From HGM04593 sp045657945 (lineage in GTDB: Bacteria > Bacteroidota > Bacteroidia > Bacteroidales > Bacteroidaceae): 56,865 nucleotides of DNA. Both the position numbers and the translations under genes were made by a program. The DNA is taken from NCBI GenBank assembly GCA_045657945.1, contig JAZOUB010000048.1, forward strand, positions 1 to 56,865, written 5' to 3'. The notes below the pieces were generated by a model, which saw nothing but the letters and a program-made list of their open reading frames with translations, was not told where the DNA came from and ran no database searches. Below, piece by piece: positions 51,077-56,865 of this stretch (the first letter of the stretch is position 1; every line of letters begins with the position of its first letter).

Positions 51077-52318
51077 TCAAAAAGACATTGTATTGCATAA
51101 ATCCATTGCTGCACCGATCGCAACATCCATATTATAATATTCCCAATCGGCAAATCGTCCGGTAAGATACAAACCACGGTTTGACAACTCTTCCTTTAGA
51201 TTTGCAATCATGTCACGAGTTCCGTCATCCTGTATGGGATAAGTATATTTATTGTAATGATGTGATAGGTACTTGGGGTTTAATGGAATACGCTTCAAAT
51301 TTTCTTTTATCTGTTCTTCTGTAATGTCATCGGTAAATTCAATGGTAGCAGTCATTTTCACGACTGAATTATTGCTCTTCGCAAAATTGCCAGTACAGAT
51401 GATACGGTGTGACTCGTGTTTACGGCTAGGCAGATAAATCCAACTATATGGGTTTTCATCAATTTCGCAGAATACTGAAGTTGTACCATGATATTCAAGG
51501 TCATCAATCTGTTTCTTGTACATTGAAATGTCAACACCAGCCAACATGTTAGGCAAATCCTTGATATTACCGCAAAAAATCACAAAATCATAAGACTCAT
51601 CCATGACTTTCCATAGATTTGCCTCTCTTTCGATTTTTTCTATATTGGAATCATATCGAATGTCCAGTCCTTCGGCAAGCCTGTCGGCCAAGAATTGTGA
51701 GCCATTTTGTTTTTCATACCAAAAAGTACTATGAACAAAAGCCTTTTCCTTTACATGATTTATATTGTTGTATATCATTTCTTCCACTGTTGGCATAGGA
51801 AGTTTGCCCTCCAACCATGACAAAGGAACATTCTTCAAGTCCCTTCGCCATACCTTTTCATTATATGGCTGAAAATAAATATTGTACAATGTTTCTCCAA
51901 AACGGTGTTTCAAGAACTCTTCAAAGTTTGATGGCTTATATCCTTCTTCTTTAGCCAAATCTAACAAGTCTTTTATAAAGGATTTTTGTGTGGCATCATC
52001 AAACATATACATATGATTCTCTATTGGATAAGGTATCTCTTGCTGATTGTCCATAAACACAACTGAATTCCTGTCTGCCTTTGTAAATTCATCTTCTTTA
52101 TTGAATTTACTCCAAAACCAATCCAGAACATCTTGACGTTTTGAATTGAAAACATGTCCTCCGCAAATGTGATAGAGGCTTCCATTCACGCGTTTACATC
52201 TTATTAAGCCTCCGGGTGTAGATTCCTTTTCATATACTGTGACCAGACATCTGTCCTTTAAAAAATGAGCTACAGACAATCCGGAAATACCAGCTCCAAT
52301 TATTGCAACTTTTTTCAT
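51077..52318 (-). CDS. FAD-dependent oxidoreductase, UDP-galactopyranose-mutase/amine-oxidase-like
   Basis: 413 residues. The FAD-binding start KKVAIIGAGISGLSVAHFL is followed by VYEKESTPGG and GGHVFNSKR, the GGH segment resembling that of UDP-galactopyranose mutases. IEYPIPIEN-like (EIPYPIENHMY), FGETLYNIYFQPYNEKVW and the C-terminal LYLTGRFADWEYYNMDVAIGAAMD are also shared with the Glf-like and protoporphyrinogen-oxidase-like group. It may convert UDP-galactopyranose to the furanose form, but the active-site arginines cannot be assigned safely. Overlaps the upstream gene by 4 bp. Confidence 0.75.
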   Translation of the reverse strand: MKKVAIIGAGISGLSVAHFLKDRCLVTVYEKESTPGGLIRCKRVNGSLYHICGGHVFNSKRQDVLDWFWSKFNKEDEFTKADRNSVVFMDNQQEIPYPIENHMYMFDDATQKSFIKDLLDLAKEEGYKPSNFEEFLKHRFGETLYNIYFQPYNEKVWRRDLKNVPLSWLEGKLPMPTVEEMIYNNINHVKEKAFVHSTFWYEKQNGSQFLADRLAEGLDIRYDSNIEKIEREANLWKVMDESYDFVIFCGNIKDLPNMLAGVDISMYKKQIDDLEYHGTTSVFCEIDENPYSWIYLPSRKHESHRIICTGNFAKSNNSVVKMTATIEFTDDITEEQIKENLKRIPLNPKYLSHHYNKYTYPIQDDGTRDMIANLKEELSNRGLYLTGRFADWEYYNMDVAIGAAMDLCNTMSF

Positions 52319-53286
52319 AATTCAATCAATTTAGACAAACATTCAGCTCTATTAGAAGTGTAATGATTTGATAAGTACTTTGAATACTTGGCCATATCCA
52401 CATTAGAATTGCGATATAAATCAAGAGCACGTTCAAACGATTCGTAATCATCAATAGACTGGGAGAAATCACCTAATTGATAATAATCTGTGTCTGAATT
52501 CTGTTTATACCTTGCAATGATATGACAACCACAGGCTATTAATTCCAAAAAACGAGGTGTTACTTGGCTGAAGCCATTTGTCCTTGACTCACCGCCATCT
52601 ATACCCGGAGTCGAGTACAAACCACATTTGGCAAGTTTCATTAGAGACATATATTTCTCTCTGGTGTCAATATTGCCCAAACACTCGCCTCGTGAGGTAT
52701 AATACAGGAATTCATTTCCTTTCTTTTCCCGATACACATAATAAAGATCCTTATGTTTCTTTTCATAAGTATCGAGAAAATCCTTCAAAACAGGATTTTG
52801 TCTTCCCATCAATACCAAATCGTATTTTTTTTCGAAAACGGATTCTTCTGTTATTCTATATTTATCTGATATTGATAAAGCCAAGTGCTCTATATTCAAT
52901 TTTTCCTTTACTCCTTTTTCGAGCAAATGATCATATACCTCCTTGCTTGAGATGCAAACCACTGAATTTCTGCTATATGAAGAAATCAAATCCGGCAATC
53001 TATCATCATGCAAATAGTAATCTATTATACAAGGTACAAAGTTTTTTCTGTTATCAATTCTATGCTTTAAAATCGGATTCATTTCAAACTTGAATGAGAT
53101 TTTTCTCGGTTGAAACAGATTTGGTATAAACGAAAGTTTCTTTAAAAAACTTTTATATAAAATTTTATTCTCATTTACGAGTGGACACCCAAGCTTTTTT
53201 GCGAGAATATCTTCCCATTCGTAAACAAGATCATAACTTGGCCAATGCTCAAAAGAGCGTTTTGTCAAAATTGATTCTATTTTCAT
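52315..53286 (-). CDS. Putative glycosyltransferase (GT-B C-terminal domain)
   Basis: 323 residues. The N-terminal part is not recognisable. The C-terminal half reads YDLVLMGRQNPVLKDFLDTYEKK, then YSTPGIDGGESRTNGFSQVTPRFLELIACGCHIIAR, which resembles the donor-binding end of group-1 glycosyltransferases or CgeB-like proteins. The family assignment is tentative. It is the first gene after rmlB (61 bp gap) and the point where base composition drops sharply. Confidence 0.65.
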   Translation of the reverse strand: MKIESILTKRSFEHWPSYDLVYEWEDILAKKLGCPLVNENKILYKSFLKKLSFIPNLFQPRKISFKFEMNPILKHRIDNRKNFVPCIIDYYLHDDRLPDLISSYSRNSVVCISSKEVYDHLLEKGVKEKLNIEHLALSISDKYRITEESVFEKKYDLVLMGRQNPVLKDFLDTYEKKHKDLYYVYREKKGNEFLYYTSRGECLGNIDTREKYMSLMKLAKCGLYSTPGIDGGESRTNGFSQVTPRFLELIACGCHIIARYKQNSDTDYYQLGDFSQSIDDYESFERALDLYRNSNVDMAKYSKYLSNHYTSNRAECLSKLIEL

Positions 53287-53347
53287 TAAATCATATATTA
53301 ATTTATAATGCTAGCATTCCATTTGTTGGCATGTACAATAACATTCC

Positions 53348-54484
53348 TTAACGGTTTTTGTACATATCATCATAATACTTCTCATACTCACCGCTTGTGA
53401 TGTTGTCCATCCACTCCTGATTGTCGAGATACCAACGTACAGTCTTTTCAATACCCTCCTCGAACTGCAGGCTTGGTTCCCAACCGAGTTCCTTCTGCAG
53501 CTTGGTTGAGTCGATTGCGTAGCGCATGTCGTGCCCGGCACGGTCGGTGACATAGGTTATGAGGTCGAGAGATGCGCCCTCGGGGTTACCGAGAAGACGG
53601 TCGACGGTCTTGATGATTACCTTGATGATGTCGATATTCTTCCACTCGTTGAAGCCGCCGATGTTGTAGGTGTCGGCTGTGTTGCCGTTGTGGAATATTA
53701 CATCAATGGCACGGGCGTGGTCAACCACATAGAGCCAGTCGCGTACATTCTCGCCTTTGCCATACACGGGAAGTGGCTTGCGCTGGCGGATGTTGTTGAT
53801 GAACAGGGGTATCAGTTTCTCGGGGAACTGGTAGGGGCCGTAGTTGTTTGAGCAGTTGGTGACGATTGTGGGCATGCCGTAGGTGTCGTGGAATGCGCGC
53901 ACGAAGTGGTCGCTGCTGGCCTTTGATGCCGAATAGGGGCTGTGGGGGTTGTACTTGGTTGTCTCGTAGAAGAAGTCGTCGCCATAGGCAAGATGATGCT
54001 CGCCCGAAGAGGCTGTTGTTGTGAACGGTGGTTCTATGCCCTCTGGGTGGTTCATCTCAAGTGCGCCATAGACTTCATCGGTGGAGATGTGGTAGAAGCG
54101 CTTGCCTTCGTACTTCTCGGGGAGTGATTCCCAGTAGAGCTTTGCTGCCTGGAGCAACGAAAGGGTTCCCATTACATTGGTACGTGCAAAGGTGAAGGGG
54201 TCCTTGATTGAGCGGTCGACATGGCTCTCGGCGGCAAGATGTATGATGCCGTCGACCTTGTGTTCGGTCATGAGTTTGTACATCGCGTCAAAGTCGCAGA
54301 TATCGGCCTTGACGAAGGTGTAGTTCTCCTTGTCTTCAATATCCTTGAGGTTGGCAAGGTTGCCGGCGTATGTGAGTTTATCGACATTGATGATATGGTA
54401 GTCGGGGTATTTGTTCACGAAGAGGCGTACTACGTGGCTGCCGATGAATCCGGCTCCGCCTGTTACTATTATGCTGCGCTTCAT
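53348..54484 (-). CDS. rmlB: dTDP-glucose 4,6-dehydratase
   Basis: 378 residues, extended SDR. GGAGFIGSHVVRLF (NAD binding), HLAAESHVDRSI, HISTDEVYGAL (T-D-E active-site segment) and YSASKASSDHFVRAF (Y-x3-K), then NNYGPYQFPEKLIPLFI are all characteristic of RmlB. It forms dTDP-4-keto-6-deoxyglucose. It is the fourth gene in the order rmlA-rmlC-rmlD-rmlB and is clearly richer in G+C than the downstream genes. Confidence 0.97.
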   Translation of the reverse strand: MKRSIIVTGGAGFIGSHVVRLFVNKYPDYHIINVDKLTYAGNLANLKDIEDKENYTFVKADICDFDAMYKLMTEHKVDGIIHLAAESHVDRSIKDPFTFARTNVMGTLSLLQAAKLYWESLPEKYEGKRFYHISTDEVYGALEMNHPEGIEPPFTTTASSGEHHLAYGDDFFYETTKYNPHSPYSASKASSDHFVRAFHDTYGMPTIVTNCSNNYGPYQFPEKLIPLFINNIRQRKPLPVYGKGENVRDWLYVVDHARAIDVIFHNGNTADTYNIGGFNEWKNIDIIKVIIKTVDRLLGNPEGASLDLITYVTDRAGHDMRYAIDSTKLQKELGWEPSLQFEEGIEKTVRWYLDNQEWMDNITSGEYEKYYDDMYKNR

Positions 54485-54504
54485 ATCTGTATATGGTGTT
54501 TTTG

Positions 54505-55371
54505 TTATTTGTTTGCTTTTAGTCTCTTTATGCAGTATTCCATTGACTCGCGCCAGTGTGGGATGTCAATATCGAAGGTTTTCTTTATCTTGGTCTTGTC
54601 GAGCACCGAGTATGGCGGGCGTGTCACCGGTGAGGGAAACTCGCTGCTGTGACATGGATTGATGCGGCAGTTTGTGTGGCCTGCTGCGGCTGCTATCTCA
54701 ACGGCGAAGTCGTACCATGAGCAGACGCCTTCGTTGGAGAAGTGATAGACGCCTTCGTTGCCGGGATAGACGCCGGCTTCGATGATTGAGAAGATGGCGA
54801 GTGCCAAGTCGCCGGCGTAGGTGGGAGTGCCTACCTGGTCGAAAACCACATTGAGTTGGTCTCTCTCGGCAGTGAGGCGGAGCATGGTCTTGAGGAAGTT
54901 GTTGCCGAACTCGCTGTAGAGCCATGCGGTGCGGAAGATGAGTGCCTTGCAGCCGCTATCCTCTATCGCCTGCTCGCCGTGGAGTTTGGTGAGGCCATAG
55001 ACGCCAAGGGGACTCAGTGGCATTTCCTCGGTGCGTGGGGTGTTGCCGTCACAACCGAAGACATAGTCGGTTGAGACATGGAAGAGTGTGCCGCCTACCT
55101 CTTTCATGGCACGGGCAAGGTTGCCCACGGCGGTGGCGTTGATGAGTTCGGCTGTTGCCTGGTCGCTCTCGGCCTTGTCGACGTTGGTGTAGGCTGCGCA
55201 GTTGATGATTGCGTCTATTGAGTAGTGCTTTGCCACGTACATTACGGCATCGGCATTGGTGATGTCAAGCTCGGCTACATCGGTGAAGATGTAGTTATTG
55301 GGGGACACGGCACCAAGGCGGCGCATCTCGCAGCCCAACTGTCCGTTTGCTCCTGTTACGAGTATGTTCAT
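54505..55371 (-). CDS. rmlD: dTDP-4-dehydrorhamnose reductase
   Basis: 288 residues. MNILVTGANGQLGCEMR (NADPH binding), AAYTNVDKAE, HVSTDYVF and YGLTKLHGE (Y-x3-K) are diagnostic of RmlD. It catalyses the last step to dTDP-L-rhamnose. It lies 20 bp before rmlB and 15 bp after rmlC. Confidence 0.96.
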   Translation of the reverse strand: MNILVTGANGQLGCEMRRLGAVSPNNYIFTDVAELDITNADAVMYVAKHYSIDAIINCAAYTNVDKAESDQATAELINATAVGNLARAMKEVGGTLFHVSTDYVFGCDGNTPRTEEMPLSPLGVYGLTKLHGEQAIEDSGCKALIFRTAWLYSEFGNNFLKTMLRLTAERDQLNVVFDQVGTPTYAGDLALAIFSIIEAGVYPGNEGVYHFSNEGVCSWYDFAVEIAAAAGHTNCRINPCHSSEFPSPVTRPPYSVLDKTKIKKTFDIDIPHWRESMEYCIKRLKANK

Positions 55372-55386
55372 TGTTTATTGTATTTC

Positions 55387-55956
55387 TTAATATAGGTTTT
55401 CGTTGTAGTCGAAGAGGTAGTCGGCATCGGCGATATTCTTGCTGAGTTTGTCTTTATCGGAGAGGATGACTTTATCGGCAGGAATTCGCCAGTCGATGGC
55501 GAGCTGTGGATCGTTCCAAGCTACTGAGCCTTCGCTCTCTTTGTTGTAGAAGTTGTCGCACTTGTACTGGAAGACGGCCTCGGGGGTGAGCACGGCAAAG
55601 CCGTGGGCGAAACCTCGGGGCACGAAGAACTGTCGGTGGTTATCCTCGGAGAGTTCAACGGCTACATATTTGCCGAAGGTGGGTGAACCCTTGCGTATAT
55701 CTACTGCGACATCGAGCACTGCTCCTTTGATGCAGCGCACAAGCTTGCTCTGGCAATATGGTGGTTTCTGAAAATGGAGGCCGCGGAGCACGCCGTAGGA
55801 TGATTTGGACTGGTTGTCCTGGACGAAGGTGGTGTGGCATACTTTCTCCTCGAACTCGCGTTGCGAGAAGGATTCGTAGAAGTAGCCGCGGTCGTCCTTG
55901 AATATGCGTGGCTCAATGATTACCACGCCGTCTATCTCTGTCTTTATTACTTCCAT
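55387..55956 (-). CDS. rmlC: dTDP-4-dehydrorhamnose 3,5-epimerase
   Basis: 189 residues, cupin fold. IFKDDRGYFYESF, FVQDNQSKSSYGVLRGLHFQ (catalytic His) and the central LDVAVDIRKGSPTFGKYVAVEL, then FVPRGFAHGF with YKCDNFYNKESE are all RmlC motifs. It epimerises C3 and C5 of the keto sugar. It lies 5 bp after rmlA. Confidence 0.97.
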   Translation of the reverse strand: MEVIKTEIDGVVIIEPRIFKDDRGYFYESFSQREFEEKVCHTTFVQDNQSKSSYGVLRGLHFQKPPYCQSKLVRCIKGAVLDVAVDIRKGSPTFGKYVAVELSEDNHRQFFVPRGFAHGFAVLTPEAVFQYKCDNFYNKESEGSVAWNDPQLAIDWRIPADKVILSDKDKLSKNIADADYLFDYNENLY

Positions 55957-55961
55957 TACTG

Positions 55962-56864
55962 TCAGTCTATGTTTGCTCCGAAGTTCTCAACTTCGTTGAT
56001 TACCTTGAGGAGGTATTGTCCGTACTGGTTCTTTATCATGGGCTGGGCTATCTCGCGAAGGCGGTCGGCGCTGATCCAACCTTTGCGGTAGGCGATGCCT
56101 TCGAGGCAGGCGATCTTGAGGCCTTGGCGTTTCTCGATAACCTCGACGAAGATTGAGGCTTCGGCAAGGGAGTCGTGGGTGCCGGTGTCGAGCCATGCGA
56201 AGCCGCGTGGCAGTGTCTGCACCTTGAGTTCGCCGTCGGAGAGGAACTGTTGGTTTACTGTGGTTATCTCCAATTCGCCACGGGCAGAGGGCTTGATGTT
56301 CTTTGCTACCTCAACCACTTTGTTGGGATAGAAGTACAAACCGACTACTGCGTAGTTTGACTTGGGACTGGCGGGTTTTTCCTCGATGGAGAGGCAGTTG
56401 CCTTCCTTGTCGAACTCGGCGACGCCATAGCGTTCGGGATCGTTTACCCAGTAGCCGAAAACGGTGGCTTTGCCACACTCCTCGGCATTATATACGGCTT
56501 CCTTGAGCATCTTTGTGAAGTCGGCTCCATGGAAGATGTTGTCGCCGAGAACAAGGCAAGCGGAGTCATTGCCGATGAACTCCTCACCGATGATGAAGGC
56601 CTGGGCAAGGCCGTCGGGTGAGGGTTGCTCGGCATACTCGAAGCGCACGCCGTAGTCGCTGCCGTCGCCAAGCAGGCGCTTGAAGCCGGGCAGGTCCTGA
56701 GGGGTGGAGATAATGAGTATCTCCCTGATACCGGCAAGCATGAGAACCGATATGGGGTAATAGATCATGGGTTTGTCATAGATGGGGAGCATCTGCTTGC
56801 TCACGCCCTTGGTAATGGGGTAAAGACGGGTTCCTGAACCGCCGGCCAAAACTATTCCTTTCAT
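55962..56864 (-). CDS. rmlA: Glucose-1-phosphate thymidylyltransferase
   Basis: 300 residues, complete, its ATG one base from the window edge. MKGIVLAGGSGTRLYPITKG with SKQMLPIYDKPMIYYP is the nucleotide-binding signature, followed by FEYAEQPSPDGLAQAF, LVLGDNIFHG and SIEEKPASPKSNYAVVGLYFY. It makes dTDP-glucose. It is the first visible gene of the polysaccharide operon; the operon promoter, if directly upstream, lies outside the window. Confidence 0.97.
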   Translation of the reverse strand: MKGIVLAGGSGTRLYPITKGVSKQMLPIYDKPMIYYPISVLMLAGIREILIISTPQDLPGFKRLLGDGSDYGVRFEYAEQPSPDGLAQAFIIGEEFIGNDSACLVLGDNIFHGADFTKMLKEAVYNAEECGKATVFGYWVNDPERYGVAEFDKEGNCLSIEEKPASPKSNYAVVGLYFYPNKVVEVAKNIKPSARGELEITTVNQQFLSDGELKVQTLPRGFAWLDTGTHDSLAEASIFVEVIEKRQGLKIACLEGIAYRKGWISADRLREIAQPMIKNQYGQYLLKVINEVENFGANID

Positions 56865-56865
56865 A

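Overview
The window looks like a chromosomal segment of a gut or oral Bacteroidales bacterium (Prevotellaceae/Bacteroidaceae type). The evidence is promoters of the TTTG-19/21-TAnnTTTG class, absence of Shine-Dalgarno sites, the gene order rimP-nusA-infB-cvpA-sufBCDS, BspA-type leucine-rich-repeat surface proteins, secreted proteins ending in a YDLQGRRV...KGxYIV-like tail, and DUF3791/DUF3990 genes. Species cannot be named from the sequence alone.

Layout. 1-2.8 kb: two identical tRNA-Asn genes (minus strand) with a clear promoter, an S41 C-terminal-processing peptidase, a perfect bidirectional terminator and a small membrane protein. 2.9-13.5 kb: one collinear housekeeping cluster, rimP-nusA-infB-cvpA-sufB-sufC-sufD-sufS-rnhB, whose leader carries a terminator-like hairpin. 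13.5-27.3 kb: secreted/surface region with a 57-residue small protein, a 2300-residue BspA-like protein, a divergent membrane-anchored TPR/helix-turn-helix regulator, a large secreted metallopeptidase and a small lipoprotein. 27.4-29.7 kb: a nucleotidyltransferase whose 5' end appears frameshifted in a run of seven T, and two ECF-type sigma factors.

29.8-36.7 kb is an AT-rich accessory region dense with repeats. It holds a DUF3791-DUF3990-DUF3791 cassette (predicted ADP-ribosyltransferase-like toxin between two putative antitoxins), an orphan phage tail-fibre-like module (226, 579 and 62 residues) and an AAA ATPase/DUF4143 protein. Between these genes lie repeated intergenic elements. I name them A (three copies, each ending in a terminator hairpin), B (two copies of 63 bp), C (two copies whose hairpins show compensatory changes), D (two copies, hairpin with a compensatory pair) and X (two inverted-repeat elements). 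The C-A element is the best candidate here for an undescribed structured RNA or DNA element. The A copies also hold leftward promoters.

36.7-56.9 kb is a leftward polysaccharide biosynthesis operon. It starts with rmlA-rmlC-rmlD-rmlB (dTDP-L-rhamnose) at the right edge. It continues with a glycosyltransferase-like protein, an FAD-dependent mutase-like oxidoreductase, two secreted proteins (a cohesin-like protein and a deacetylase with an N-terminal dockerin-like motif), a pyruvyl transferase, an Fe-S F420-dehydrogenase-beta-like protein, Wzx flippase, Wzy polymerase, four more glycosyltransferase-type proteins including a TupA-like ATP-grasp enzyme, and two hexapeptide acyltransferases. Together they suggest a Wzx/Wzy-dependent rhamnose-containing polysaccharide with acyl and pyruvyl decorations and extracellular tailoring. 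Copy A3 with its hairpin terminates the operon.
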